From the NCBI GenBank assembly GCA_048772705.1, contig JBLWGC010000104.1, positions 496,001-560,000 on the forward strand: DNA of 64,000 nt, given 5' to 3'. Positions 53,750-63,795 of the stretch are shown in pieces (within the stretch, counting starts at the first letter, position 1; each line of letters starts with the position of its first letter). The DNA is from Leidyana gryllorum EB-2025a (Eukaryota > Apicomplexa). The position numbers and the translations under genes were made by a program. The notes under the pieces were generated by a model. The model made no database searches, was not told the origin of the DNA, and saw only the letters and a program-made list of their open reading frames with translations.

Positions 53750-54811
53750 TTAGGATTCTGGAGAAGTGTCGGTTTCTTCTACAGAATATGTCTCTTGTGT
53801 TCCCTCTGTGGTATCTCGGGTTGTCTCGAGAGTTCTCTTGGTTTCGATGCAGCCTACCTCGATCTGGTGGCCGCCATCGTGGATTGTGGCCTCGTAGGGG
53901 CCGCGGTGGTTCAAGATTTGACGGAGAAGATCCGGGGCGAGCTCCAAGGGCCTGATGTGTGAGGTCGACCGGATATAATGCCTCCTGGCTCCGTCTTTGG
54001 ACACAAAACACCACAGTCCTGACTCATATAATGGGGAAACGATCAAATACTTGTCGTTCTCCCGTGCTGGATCGGAGAAGAGGGACACAGCAACTGGTCC
54101 GCTTTGGTAAATACTGGGCAGTGGACCCGGTGATTGAGGTTGCGGACTCTCGGGACGAAGATGAATGATCATCCGATCAGCATCGGGTCCAACGCTTTCA
54201 ACCTGGCACTCCAAGTAATACGAGGCGCTCTCGGGATCGAGGAGCTCTATGACAAGACTGGCAGCGTTGCTGCTCACTATCCCTTCCCTCACCCATCTGA
54301 AGAGAGGAGTCCCATCCAAGCAGGCGTTCTTGCAATAGGCGGAGAGCTTCAGTGGGCTGAGTAATATGGGGAGACAGCGTTGGAACAGAGGGAGCCGTTC
54401 TTTGAAATCGGGTCTCAACCCATCATATATCTGTTCAGAAACAGTCTCCAACAGTCGCGATTGAGCCGAGTCGCTCATGGACGCTTCAGCGACGAAGGCG
54501 GCCCAACATGGATTGTCCCGCAGCAGACCCTTCAATAAGGAAAGATAAAAAGGTTTGGCTGCAGTCGGTCCGTAGGCCTGGACTACGTGGTTCAACGCGT
54601 GGAACCGTTCGAGATCGTCCCTTTGGGGTGGAAGGATCAATTCATCGTGAAAACTTCGCAACGCCGATCCATAGCGGGTCGCCCATGCGGTGGCGGCCTC
54701 TGCTGTAGAGGTGAACACAATAGACATCAGGGCCGCGCAATATGACGATGAATCTTTGTCTTTCCTTACGGTGCTCTGCCGCACTCTCGGACGGACACGA
54801 GGTGCTTTCAT
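53750..54811 (-). CDS. Orphan intronless protein, cluster member 1 (353 aa)
   Basis: Single exon from ATG at 54811. The N-terminal two-thirds is helical (ALRSFHDELILPPQRDDLER; KPFYLSLLKGLLRDNPCWAA; LPLFQRCLPILLSPLKLSAY). A beta-rich part follows (YYLECQVESVGPDADRMIIH; YLIVSPLYESGLWCFVSKDG), then a Thr/Glu-rich tail. No domain, signal peptide or membrane segment is recognised. It is the most downstream of six co-oriented single-exon genes. Confidence 0.65.
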   Translation of the reverse strand: MKAPRVRPRVRQSTVRKDKDSSSYCAALMSIVFTSTAEAATAWATRYGSALRSFHDELILPPQRDDLERFHALNHVVQAYGPTAAKPFYLSLLKGLLRDNPCWAAFVAEASMSDSAQSRLLETVSEQIYDGLRPDFKERLPLFQRCLPILLSPLKLSAYCKNACLDGTPLFRWVREGIVSSNAASLVIELLDPESASYYLECQVESVGPDADRMIIHLRPESPQPQSPGPLPSIYQSGPVAVSLFSDPARENDKYLIVSPLYESGLWCFVSKDGARRHYIRSTSHIRPLELAPDLLRQILNHRGPYEATIHDGGHQIEVGCIETKRTLETTRDTTEGTQETYSVEETDTSPES

Positions 54812-55032
54812 TTCATGACATCGAAAAAGATTATTACCCGTTAGATGCGATGCGGCATTTTGTCCTTTTGACTACGGCGGTCCAAAGAGACCGACCATTC
54901 GACAGTGCTAATTTACATGAAATCAATGTGGCTTCCAAAAATCGGCCTGAGTTGCAAGTAGCTCTAACGATCGATATGCGTCCGAAATCTCACTGAGGGC
55001 GACCAGTCGCGCAGCAATAGGGCCGGGGTCAA

Positions 55033-56331
55033 TCAAGTGTCGTCGCAATAAGTCGAGTAAACTGTGTCAGCGGTATGCCGCTGATTTGAGTGTTCGGGGT
55101 GGATAGGGAGGGGAATTTTCCGCGGCCGTACCCCTGGCACAAAGAGAATTAGTGTCTTCTCACCAGCATTGAACTCGGCAAAAGTCTCGATTCGCGCTGG
55201 GAGAGTATCGAGGGTAAAGTGAACGAGATTCTGAAACTCAGTGTTCCTCATTGCTTCTTGACCGTAATTCTCGGGATCTCTCAGGATGGTGAGTCTCCTC
55301 TCACCGTCTCCCGACAATATGCGAACGATCACATCTTTGTTCATCTCGTCGATGAAGTGATAGAACCTTCTTCGCACTGTGTTCTTCCATGGTGCTGTAA
55401 AGAGAGTGTTTGGGTGGGGTTTGGAGTACGTATATTTGTAAACCGAGTCGACTCTGCCACCCCCAGAACGCCCATACATTTCGTACGCAGCAGCTGCGAA
55501 TATGGGTTCGTCCAAGGCATCAAGGACACACTCGTCTTCCTCCGGCATTTGTTCGTGCTTTTCAGAGCCACACACAACAGGAGTTCTGGCGGCGGTACCA
55601 GTGTCTCCCGCCGATACACCAGCGTCTCCTGTTGTTGTGGAAACGTTCCCCTCTGTGGTAGCATAGCGGCATGCGGCAGCTTCTTCTCCGGCGCCAGCAT
55701 CTCTGTCTGCGGCTGCAACGTGGCCGGTGGCCACCACTTTATCCTTAATTTTCCCGTCTCCTCGGACGAGGGGCGTCTGTTCGGCATTGACGAGGTTCAG
55801 GACGTCTTCAAGTTGATCGCCAGTGTACTCCCTCGCGGGGCAGTACACGGGGGAAGGACTCAAACTTGCCCACAAATCAGCCAAGCTCTCAGCCACGACG
55901 CCCCAGTATCCTCCCGAATGGGCGTAGAGTTCGATGTAAGTCTTCATCGCCTGGAGTTCGGGTGAACTCTTACCCCATAATTGTCTAAACCGCTTGTACC
56001 AACTCTCAACGGTCTTTGGCCATCGAGTACGACATCGCTCCATCAGCATCCGAGTTTTGAAAGTGTCCAAGCATTCCTTCACATTCTCCGCTTGTTGCTG
56101 GGGATCTATGGCATTTCTGAGTTGCTCTACGCGATAGGCGGAAGGGATTCGAGCACCTGAGGAGCCCTCTGTGTTTTCTGCATTCTTCTGTTCCGGAAAG
56201 CAGCATTCAATAGCTGATAGGAGGTTTGGCCATACCACAGCATTGAAGAAGGCCCCCGTTGCACAAGTCACTCGGGAGCCCAATGGCGGCTGACGACGTT
56301 TGGTGGTATTTGAGGGGATTCTGAGCTTCAT
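55033..56331 (-). CDS. Orphan intronless protein, cluster member 2 (432 aa)
   Basis: Single exon from ATG at 56331. A basic N-terminus and hydrophobic helix (CATGAFFNAVVWPNLLSAIE) lead to helical sequence (ALKTYIELYAHS-like: LQAMKTYIELYAHSGGYWGV). The middle is low-complexity with Ala/Gly/Thr repeats (DRDAGAGEEAAACRYATTEG). The C-terminal 150 residues are ordered and beta-rich (VIVRILSGDGERRLTILRDP; FAEFNAGEKTLILFVPGVRP). No family is recognised. Confidence 0.65.
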   Translation of the reverse strand: MKLRIPSNTTKRRQPPLGSRVTCATGAFFNAVVWPNLLSAIECCFPEQKNAENTEGSSGARIPSAYRVEQLRNAIDPQQQAENVKECLDTFKTRMLMERCRTRWPKTVESWYKRFRQLWGKSSPELQAMKTYIELYAHSGGYWGVVAESLADLWASLSPSPVYCPAREYTGDQLEDVLNLVNAEQTPLVRGDGKIKDKVVATGHVAAADRDAGAGEEAAACRYATTEGNVSTTTGDAGVSAGDTGTAARTPVVCGSEKHEQMPEEDECVLDALDEPIFAAAAYEMYGRSGGGRVDSVYKYTYSKPHPNTLFTAPWKNTVRRRFYHFIDEMNKDVIVRILSGDGERRLTILRDPENYGQEAMRNTEFQNLVHFTLDTLPARIETFAEFNAGEKTLILFVPGVRPRKIPLPIHPEHSNQRHTADTVYSTYCDDT

Positions 56332-56390
56332 TCAATCCAAAAAAACACTTCGAAGGATTGTTGCCACTCAAGCTGAGCTGACCTATGAGC

Positions 56391-56422
56391 GACTGACTGA
56401 CTGACTGACTGATTGATTGATT
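56391..56422. repeat. simple repeat (GACT)5(GATT)3
   Basis: A 32-bp tetranucleotide microsatellite in the 5' flank of cluster member 2, about 60 bp upstream of its ATG. It reads five GACT units followed by three GATT units. Confidence 0.95.
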
Positions 56423-56604
56423 CTCTTTGGCTGTTGATACGAAGTTTCTTACTCAATTCATCTAACGAACTGAACGAGTTCGCATCCAAAAGTCACAGCT
56501 GCTTTTCACTACCTGAACAATTCTAATGCGACGTGCTGCTCGCCTCTTCGACCTATGCAGGAAATCGGGAGGCTGCCCTATCCCACAATCCTGTCTTCTT
56601 GCGC

Positions 56605-59007
56605 TTACTGCTGCTGCTGAGCTGCTCTCTTGGCTTCTTTTGCCCGCTGTTGGTCCGTGTCCCCGGCGATGCTTGACAAATACTCTCGTCCGTCGACAGT
56701 CTGACACTTTGCTCTGGACGCAAGGTTAATGCCGGGGCGGACGAAGGTTGGATAGTGGAATCCGGTCCAGACAATGTTTTTCGACCGCTTCCGAGGCAGC
56801 AAGTCGCAAAGAAGCGCTTCCATGTCAGCGATCTTTCGGGACTTGATGATTGGGATGTACTTTTCTGCTGTCGCTTCATCGTCCGCGTTAATTACTGTTG
56901 TGAACATTCTCAGAACGAGGTGCGATTCGTCTCTTTCAGGTAGGGACGCCACAAGATCACCGGCCTTAAATTGTGCGTGATCGCGCAGAGCGTACTCAGC
57001 ACTGGCGTCGTGGGTTGTGAGCAAAAACTTGTCGTCTCCCTCGCAAATTTGGATGTAGGCGTGTTGGGGTGCCTTGCATACCCTATTGACGGTGTTGATG
57101 ACTACATTGAGGTCAACTTGGTCTCCCAGCGTCCGATAAAGTGTGAAACTCGGCGCCTGCACGGAACAAAAGTAAATCTCCTCACCGAAGGCCAAATCTC
57201 TCCCGGCATAGACCACATAGTCCGGGTGGCCCTCGATGCTCTGCACTTCCGGCTTCAAATGAGGGTTCTGAGGAATCACCTTTAGAAGTGCTCGCGCTTC
57301 GGGTGACAATTGACTCGTCTTTGGCCGTACGAACTCTCCCAGCAGAACCCGCTCCCTCTCAAAGAACAAGTCAAGAGCAGCATCCCGGACAGGCATCTGT
57401 TGGTCGGCGGGGGCGGCGGCGACGGTTGGTGCAGTGGTGGCCTCGCCTTCGGTTTGGGGGGCGGCTGAGTCGGTATCGTCAGCGGCTTGAACTGATGACA
57501 TAGCCTGAGAAGCTTTGTCTGCTGCGATCGCGGCCGTTAACTCGATGCGCGGAAACCGGCGAGCCATCCATCTGAGAATGGGATTAGGGAGCCTATTGGC
57601 CAATCGACGCATTGCCACCTTCAAACTCGAGGCCCTTTTCAAAAGGGAAACTTTCGGTACTTTGACGTCAACAAGTGTCGCGTCGTCTGACAAGTGTGAC
57701 TCTGGGGGGGGATTTGAGTCTTCGGGGCGGTGGTCATCCGCTAGACTTGGGGAGGTCTCCACCGGAGCCGAGGAGGCTTCAACCGGAGTCGGGGTGTCCT
57801 CCACGACCATTGGGGACTGTTCTTTTTGAGCTTGAGGGACATAATCATCGTAAACGAGGTCAAAGTACGCCGAAATAGTGTCGAGTGGGACGAGGCGCCT
57901 CTTGGCCTGACGGTCAGCATAAGCCAACTTCTCAGCAGCCTTGACCATCTTGTCAGCGGCATCAGTCCGGATATCCCGGAGACTAGCGCCCCTTCGGACA
58001 GTAAAGACGGGGAAACATTGCCTTTCTCCATCGGAAGCCGACTGCAATTGGCCAACAACCTTCTCAAGAAGCTCCGCCACCCGCACATTGTCGACCACTC
58101 TGGTCCACTCTTTGAAGTGGAGAGGGGTGTAAAACTTGCCATCAGAGAATAGCACTCTGTTCCATAGCCTCTTGGCCTCCGGGTCGACAAATCCATTCGG
58201 ATGGAGACGTTGGACTGGCTGTGAAGAATCAGTAGTAAGGAGCGCCTGAGGTGGGTCATAAGGGCAGTGTCTCTTCCAGTTGACCACTTCGCCCCGTACA
58301 GAGGTCCCTGGCTTCACATGGGCCCAAAATCCAGCCGGGATGGTCATGTCTTCGGGGCAACCCTTCAGCACAACCTCCCTCCCATCCGTCTTGTAAACGA
58401 CGGTGAAGTATTGGTGTTCTTCTTCTGTTTCTCTGTCTACGCTGTCGACCTTCATGATGTAAACATCTGGGATGCCATTCCGCCGTACTTCCTCACACCT
58501 TATCCTCACCGTCAACTCGCCCGCTGAGAAGCTCGCGAACGAGTCCCGGATGTTGAAATACCATTCGGACCCGGTTGGCTGGGGGATGTCCGGAGACATC
58601 TCCAGATGCTCAGCAAGCCGGGCAGCGACAGCCGGAGAACAAATGTACCCCATTTGGGCCATCCAATTGTGTCTGGTGACCTCGTTGCAAGGAACGTCTC
58701 TTGCTTCGAGACGGCCATCCCGACTCAAATGCTTCATGAGAGTCCGCCCGAAATCCCATCGGTCCCCCTTTCCCATTACATTGGTCACCAGCTTCGCGAA
58801 AGATTGAGCCCCAGGCCTCTTTGCCCGACGAGAATCTTGTGTCAGCGCTATGGACCATAAAGGGTGGTCTGCGTCCAGTACCCATGGTGTGTCATTACAA
58901 ATCAGCGCATCGGTAAACTGGCCGGCTGTGTAGAGGAAAGCTGAAAAGAGCTCGCGGTCCTTGGATATCAAGTGTCTTCGAGTGCCTCTCACTCGGACAG
59001 CCATCAT
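56605..59007 (-). CDS. Orphan intronless protein, cluster member 3 (about 800 aa)
   Basis: Single exon. The frame is open upstream to 59154, but the first ATGs are at 59007 and 59004 (MAVRVRGTRRHLISKDREL). Order of regions: helical and mixed N-terminus (GKGDRWDFGRTLMKHLSRDG), a beta-rich part (DVYIMKVDSVDRETEEEHQY; MTIPAGFWAHVKPGTSVRGE), a helical segment, a Pro/Glu/Ser-rich linker, a basic amphipathic stretch (LLKRASSLKVAMRRLANRLP), and a second ordered domain (DYVVYAGRDLAFGEEIYFCS; FKAGDLVASLPERDESHLVL) ending in a short poly-Gln. No family is recognised. The largest of the cluster. Confidence 0.65.
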   Translation of the reverse strand: MMAVRVRGTRRHLISKDRELFSAFLYTAGQFTDALICNDTPWVLDADHPLWSIALTQDSRRAKRPGAQSFAKLVTNVMGKGDRWDFGRTLMKHLSRDGRLEARDVPCNEVTRHNWMAQMGYICSPAVAARLAEHLEMSPDIPQPTGSEWYFNIRDSFASFSAGELTVRIRCEEVRRNGIPDVYIMKVDSVDRETEEEHQYFTVVYKTDGREVVLKGCPEDMTIPAGFWAHVKPGTSVRGEVVNWKRHCPYDPPQALLTTDSSQPVQRLHPNGFVDPEAKRLWNRVLFSDGKFYTPLHFKEWTRVVDNVRVAELLEKVVGQLQSASDGERQCFPVFTVRRGASLRDIRTDAADKMVKAAEKLAYADRQAKRRLVPLDTISAYFDLVYDDYVPQAQKEQSPMVVEDTPTPVEASSAPVETSPSLADDHRPEDSNPPPESHLSDDATLVDVKVPKVSLLKRASSLKVAMRRLANRLPNPILRWMARRFPRIELTAAIAADKASQAMSSVQAADDTDSAAPQTEGEATTAPTVAAAPADQQMPVRDAALDLFFERERVLLGEFVRPKTSQLSPEARALLKVIPQNPHLKPEVQSIEGHPDYVVYAGRDLAFGEEIYFCSVQAPSFTLYRTLGDQVDLNVVINTVNRVCKAPQHAYIQICEGDDKFLLTTHDASAEYALRDHAQFKAGDLVASLPERDESHLVLRMFTTVINADDEATAEKYIPIIKSRKIADMEALLCDLLPRKRSKNIVWTGFHYPTFVRPGINLASRAKCQTVDGREYLSSIAGDTDQQRAKEAKRAAQQQQ

Positions 59008-59479
59008 TGCAAAAACAACAATTACACCCGACAAACTGTGATTTGGGGCGTACTGTCGCCAACCAGTACGAAACCGCCCACTTTTGGTACTTCCGCCGAT
59101 ATTGATAACCAAAGGGGGCGGACCAAGCCACAACAGCCACAGCAGAACATTCACTCATGATGCTCAACGACGAAAGCTACCAAGCACAGTGGTGGTGGTA
59201 GAGACAAAAACGACAAACGGAGATGGCAAAGGCAACGGCATAGGCAACTGCAAAGACTGCTTTCGTTCAGCTGATAACACTTCCTCTGTAGATTTGCTCG
59301 ATATCTGGATTCAGAACGATGGGCTTCACAGCTTCAAATATGAGGGAAAGTGCGATAAGTGGGTGTTGGACTACCACTATTTATTTCGTGCGAAGTGTGT
59401 GTAATCAATGATCAATCATCAATGAGCGTTGTTTGTTTGTGAAGCCAAGGGAAGGGAGGGAAGGCCAGCGTATTGTTTC
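59008..59479. other. intergenic spacer between cluster members 3 and 4
   Basis: About 470 bp, the longest gap inside the orphan cluster. It holds the 5' leader of member 3 and the 3' UTR of member 4. The member 3 frame stays open to 59154 without an ATG, so an extra 5' exon is possible. No repeat or RNA gene was seen. Confidence 0.45.
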
Positions 59480-60490
59480 TCAAACAGAAGATTTCAGTGC
59501 ATATGAAGACGGCAGACCTAAGGGTAGTTCTATGGGCTCGTCAGTGACAATAGTATCCTGGTGGTAAAAGTGGTACTTGTTACCTCCTCCAGCGGGCTTC
59601 AAAGTGATTGAATTGGGGAAGTCTGCTGCCAATCTGTGCACTTGAGGTGGTACAGCTTGTAAAAACTTGCTCAATTCTGGTGCAGTTCCATAGCGCAAAA
59701 GTCTTGTGACATTGGGGTGCGCCGCCAGTGTTTTCGGATCAAAGAGGTGACAGATGTCACCAATTGCGGGCCCGAAATCGTCTCGTCTGAGCTTTCTGTA
59801 GATGACGCGACCATTCGGCCCCCGATAGAACAATTGGTTGGAAGCATTTCTCGAGTTAAAGGCTGAAACACTGACTTCCACTTGATCTCGCGACAGAACT
59901 CTGGCGTAGTGGAGGCCTCGCGCGGATCCCAGCCAGACGCTTCGCAGCATATCCTTGTCAAGATCGATAGGACTGGAGAATGTTGGGAGGAACTCTATCA
60001 TCTTGGCGCCTGTCGGACACCTCAGACTGGGGTTCTCCTGTGGACTAGACGGGACCCACAAACTGATGCCAGTAATACCTTCCCCTTCCACATAATCCAT
60101 ATAAACGTCGAGGGTGTCTCTCCCGTCATCAAAGGAGAGGGAGACACAGCGTTTGTCAGGGTAATACTTCAAGTCGAACTCGCGGTCTTTGTGCCAGTCT
60201 ATCAGGGTGTGGAAGGAGAGAGGATTTAATTCGTTGTCTCTGATCAACGAAGTGTACTTGTCATAATCCTCAAGCCACTTGAGACGACTGTTCAGGTTGG
60301 GTGCGAGGCTCTCATGGAAGAATTGCAGAACTCGGTCGGTTGCCTTGACGTGTCTCACTATCCCCACATCCGAGCCGAATACAGCAAAAGTGGGAACCGA
60401 TAGACCCGCTTGTGCCAACAATGGCCAAATACTGACTCTGAGAGCACAGCTCTTTGGGCGCACCTGGTCTTCACAGCGAGGAGCTCTCAT
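59480..60490 (-). CDS. Orphan intronless protein, cluster member 4 (336 aa)
   Basis: Single exon from ATG at 60490 (frame open upstream to a TTG at 60592). Begins MRAPRCEDQVRPKSCALRVS, then helical sequence (VLQFFHESLAPNLNSRLKWL) and a beta-rich core (RCVSLSFDDGRDTLDVYMDY; GITGISLWVPSSPQ; LHYARVLSRDQVEVSVSAFN; QLFYRGPNGRVIYRKLRRDD) with a C-terminal basic/aromatic patch (GGGNKYHFYHQDTIVTDEP). No family is recognised. The core pattern of paired strands followed by W/F-x-x-x-G recalls members 1 and 3. Confidence 0.65.
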   Translation of the reverse strand: MRAPRCEDQVRPKSCALRVSIWPLLAQAGLSVPTFAVFGSDVGIVRHVKATDRVLQFFHESLAPNLNSRLKWLEDYDKYTSLIRDNELNPLSFHTLIDWHKDREFDLKYYPDKRCVSLSFDDGRDTLDVYMDYVEGEGITGISLWVPSSPQENPSLRCPTGAKMIEFLPTFSSPIDLDKDMLRSVWLGSARGLHYARVLSRDQVEVSVSAFNSRNASNQLFYRGPNGRVIYRKLRRDDFGPAIGDICHLFDPKTLAAHPNVTRLLRYGTAPELSKFLQAVPPQVHRLAADFPNSITLKPAGGGNKYHFYHQDTIVTDEPIELPLGLPSSYALKSSV

Positions 60491-60588
60491 TAGGGTGGGT
60501 TTGCGGGAAAAAAAAAGTTTTGACCACTTGGAGAGGGATTGTAGCTCGATGACAGTCTTGAACAACCCTTGTTGTTGGGTAATATCGT

Positions 60589-62163
60589 TCAATGATCTTC
60601 CTTTCTCCGCTTGGCCGCGACCTCACTACTGCACTCTCCTTCTGCAGCCCCTTTATCGCCTACCTGCCGGGTGGATGTGTTACTTTCGTCATTACGGCGG
60701 AAGCCCCTATCCAGCAAAGTGTACAGAACTCTTCTCAGACGCGGGCACCAGCACACCCCATTCTCGTCGGCTGTCATTTCCATCAGTTCTCGTTCAAGTT
60801 CTTCTCTGAGCTTTCGGCCTTCGGGGGTTCTATATACACCACTCTCCACAGTAGTGGCCATTCTCACGACAAATTCCAGCATCTCTCTTCTCTGCTCATC
60901 GCTGATGAATTCGCACGTGGCGAAAGTGCTCCTCACTGGCCCCCTGCCGAGGATACTCTCCACACGTGTCATCAGGACCGCCTCCACTTCTTCTGGTGTC
61001 CGTTCGCACTCGGGTACTGAAAAATTCGATCGACGGCGTACAGGGTAAAGTTTGTCCTCCGCCACCGCCGCGATTGCGCTCGCTGATGCCGCACCGACGA
61101 GGCTGAAATAAGCCGCCCTGTTCATCAGATTTTGTGCTCGCTCGCGGCCGGTATGAAGATCATACAACATCTCCGGGCTTTTTAGTGGAAGCGAGTCAGT
61201 GAGCAGTACAGTTACGTCTCCCCCCGTCCGGCTATTCCGACGCCGGAATTCCACTGCAGCATGACATACTTCCCCGTTCTCGAGTTTGACCACTCGCATT
61301 GGATACGGACTCTCAGCTATGGGCACGTTGTCCAACAAGTATCCCTTCTCGGGACACCATGTGATATACTTGCGTAGTCTGAAATTCTTTACCATCCTTG
61401 CCACTACCGTGTTCATGATCCTGCTGTTGGTAGCCAGTGTATGATCGCATAGTATGTCCAGTGTTTGGTTGACAAAGCTGTCCATTTCCAAGCCTTCCAA
61501 GCCCCGGGTCGCTGCTGCATCAACCGTCGTCGCATAGCCCTGGGTCACTGCTGCATCATTCGTACGCTCACGGGGAGCGGCCCTTGCGGTGGTGCTTTGG
61601 CTTGCTGCAGGCCGTAATCTCTCGCTTACTGGCTGCTCGCCACGGATGGCTCTGACCCATGCGAGCAGGTCATCGTTGGTTATTGTTGCCCAGAAATAAT
61701 CCGACTCAGCCTCCACCTGACTAGCCGAGATGGCAGGACACCCCGGACAATCCTTTGAGTGGATGAGATGGCCGCTGTTCTCCTCGGAAGACTCATATTT
61801 CCAATTCCTCAGTGGCAGCAGTATCCGAAACGATTTTTTGCCGAACTTCGGAATAGATTCTTTGGGGGCAGAATGTGCGATGGATTGCAGCAGTTTGAGA
61901 AAGGGACCGGCATACGTCCTTGTGCGGGCCAGAATCGAAGACAAACTTCTCAGGTCATCCTCCAAAGCTGCTTTGAACCAGCACGGCCTGTGTCTGACAG
62001 CGGTGCTGATGGAGTGATTGCACAGCCCTTTGAAGATGACCGCGTGGAGATGCTGCTGGGGGCCCGGCAGCTGGGAAGCATTCCCTATTGCAAGGTAAAG
62101 CACACACCTCCATCGCTCCGATGGTTTTCGTGTACATCGAGTGCTGCGAACCGGCCATGCCAT
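60589..62163 (-). CDS. Orphan intronless protein, cluster member 5 (about 524 aa)
   Basis: Single exon; ATG at 62163 is the first in frame but the N-terminus (RSTRCTRKPSERWRCVLYLA) is not convincing, and the true start may be internal or after a small 5' exon. Ordered part: a helical stretch (YAGPFLKLLQSIAHSAPKES), a Ser/Ala/Arg linker, then a mixed domain (RLRKYITWCPEKGYLLDNVP; YPMRVVKLENGEVCHAAVEF; GGDVTVLLTDSLPLKSPEML) and a helical C-terminus (EMLEFVVRMATTVESGVYRT). It ends in a basic tail (AKRRKEDH) that could be a nuclear signal. No family is recognised. Confidence 0.6.
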   Translation of the reverse strand: MAWPVRSTRCTRKPSERWRCVLYLAIGNASQLPGPQQHLHAVIFKGLCNHSISTAVRHRPCWFKAALEDDLRSLSSILARTRTYAGPFLKLLQSIAHSAPKESIPKFGKKSFRILLPLRNWKYESSEENSGHLIHSKDCPGCPAISASQVEAESDYFWATITNDDLLAWVRAIRGEQPVSERLRPAASQSTTARAAPRERTNDAAVTQGYATTVDAAATRGLEGLEMDSFVNQTLDILCDHTLATNSRIMNTVVARMVKNFRLRKYITWCPEKGYLLDNVPIAESPYPMRVVKLENGEVCHAAVEFRRRNSRTGGDVTVLLTDSLPLKSPEMLYDLHTGRERAQNLMNRAAYFSLVGAASASAIAAVAEDKLYPVRRRSNFSVPECERTPEEVEAVLMTRVESILGRGPVRSTFATCEFISDEQRREMLEFVVRMATTVESGVYRTPEGRKLREELERELMEMTADENGVCWCPRLRRVLYTLLDRGFRRNDESNTSTRQVGDKGAAEGECSSEVAAKRRKEDH

Positions 62164-62301
62164 CGCCAGAAAAAATGACTGCAAAATTATGAGCCGGACA
62201 GCCTCGGATTGACACAAAAGCAGGATACAGAACTTGGATGTACTGAATGATAGTAGTTGTAGCAGTCGTGAAAGTTGATAAGGGAGTAACTCAGGTGAAG
62301 C

Positions 62302-63795
62302 TCATGAAGTACTGGTAGAAAGGTCAGATAAGCCATCAATGTTCTGACAGATTGCTGTAGGTATATGGGCAATGCGAGCATGAAATACACTGCAGCGGTT
62401 CACCAGCTTATCCCTCAGCACGCGGGCGAACTGCTTGCTGTCCGTAGAGCCGTGAACTCTTCTGTTGAGCCGAGCCAGATCCCGTAAGAAAGACAGACAA
62501 CGCGGGTGATCCTCCACAAATTCATTTAGTGCAGTGGCGAAGGTGTGGTTCTGAGGCCACATCATGATATGTTCCATCAGACTTATCCTCTCATCCTTCC
62601 TTATATAGGGACGTATGACGTGTCGCATCAGTGAGTTCAACCTTTCGAGGGGAGTATCGTCGGAGGTCAGGAGAGCCGCAGTCTCAAAATCTATGTCCAG
62701 TGGGCCGTTCTTATAACCTGCATCATTCGCACACTCTTCATACCCGTCAGGATGACGATACCAAGTGAAGTGAGACCATTGGTGTGGTTTGGGGGACGGT
62801 CGCACTATCCGAACTTCATATGAACCATCGACCACCAAAGTCAGGACGGCGTAAGCCGTGCCGTCCTTCACCATGTAGTAAACCCCTTCGTCTAGGTAGT
62901 TGGACTGTGTCCTCCTCAAATGCGGGATTTCACACAATTTGGGGTACCTGTTGTTGAACCACCGCCAGATGTGGACTTTTGAAGGCCATCCTTCCCGTTC
63001 CGCCTTGAGCACCATTTGAAGAGCTCTGCTCACCCACTCTCTTGTCATTTGCTTCTGAAGGTGTGGTGAAGCCGCCTTGATAGCATCAAAATCAAGGCGT
63101 CGTTCCATGGCCTCTTCGATCTCCGTCCGTCCAGCCAACGCCAGGCGAACCTGCTCCTTCTTGTGCGCTAGGGTCACCCCGTGGAACCACGGCGCCAAAG
63201 CCTCGAGGGGCACAGTAGCTCGAATCAAACCGTTCCCACATCTCTCCACGTGGCTCAGTTCGAGGGAAGGAGTTACTACTGCGCCAACCGGCTCCAAAAA
63301 TCTATTCTCCTCTTCCAAAACCCATTGATCAGTGCGCAAAATCAATCTGAGATGAGTAGGGGTGTGGTCTGTGGGGTCGGTGAGCACTTCGCCAGTGTGT
63401 TCAATCCCATGTAAGAAGGCCAGAATGCCATCACGCTCGCCAACATTCCCCCATTCATCAACGACAGAGAGAAGCTGCACGAATCTGTCCCAGAAACGGT
63501 GTAAAGGGCTGAAGTTCTCAGTCGTCATAATTTGGTGAAGCGAAATCGATCCCAGTTGACGGAAGGAGAGCTCTATCGGGGCGCTGGAGGCGGTGGGAGC
63601 GTACCAATTTTGCTCGACGGGAGCACTCCAGACTTGGTGGACGGGCACGCTCGAGACTGCTGCAGTTTGTTGAAATGTGGAACAGGATGCCGCTGAGGCA
63701 ATAGCCACCCATTCCCATCTCTTGGAGAAAGCCGACTGATTGGAAGAAGGCCAACCGCCTGTCTTGGACTTGAAGTTGACCACTGTTTTGGGCAT
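62302..63795 (-). CDS. Orphan intronless protein, cluster member 6 (497 aa)
   Basis: Single exon from ATG at 63795. The first 90 residues are Ser/Ala/Trp-rich. Then helical and mixed sequence (FWDRFVQLLSVVDEWGNVGE; THLRLILRTDQWVLEEENRF), a long helical region (EEAMERRLDFDAIKAASPHL), a beta-rich core (VYYMVKDGTAYAVLTLVVDG; YEVRIVRPSPKPHQWSHFTW) and a helical C-terminus (LMRHVIRPYIRKDERISLME). No domain, signal or membrane segment is recognised. Same strand and style as members 1-5. Confidence 0.65.
   Translation of the reverse strand: MPKTVVNFKSKTGGWPSSNQSAFSKRWEWVAIASAASCSTFQQTAAVSSVPVHQVWSAPVEQNWYAPTASSAPIELSFRQLGSISLHQIMTTENFSPLHRFWDRFVQLLSVVDEWGNVGERDGILAFLHGIEHTGEVLTDPTDHTPTHLRLILRTDQWVLEEENRFLEPVGAVVTPSLELSHVERCGNGLIRATVPLEALAPWFHGVTLAHKKEQVRLALAGRTEIEEAMERRLDFDAIKAASPHLQKQMTREWVSRALQMVLKAEREGWPSKVHIWRWFNNRYPKLCEIPHLRRTQSNYLDEGVYYMVKDGTAYAVLTLVVDGSYEVRIVRPSPKPHQWSHFTWYRHPDGYEECANDAGYKNGPLDIDFETAALLTSDDTPLERLNSLMRHVIRPYIRKDERISLMEHIMMWPQNHTFATALNEFVEDHPRCLSFLRDLARLNRRVHGSTDSKQFARVLRDKLVNRCSVFHARIAHIPTAICQNIDGLSDLSTSTS

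Noticed and set aside
59084-59404. 106-codon plus-strand frame upstream of cluster member 3
   Set aside because: It lacks an ATG at its start, overlaps the 5' leader of a minus-strand gene and shows no protein family features.
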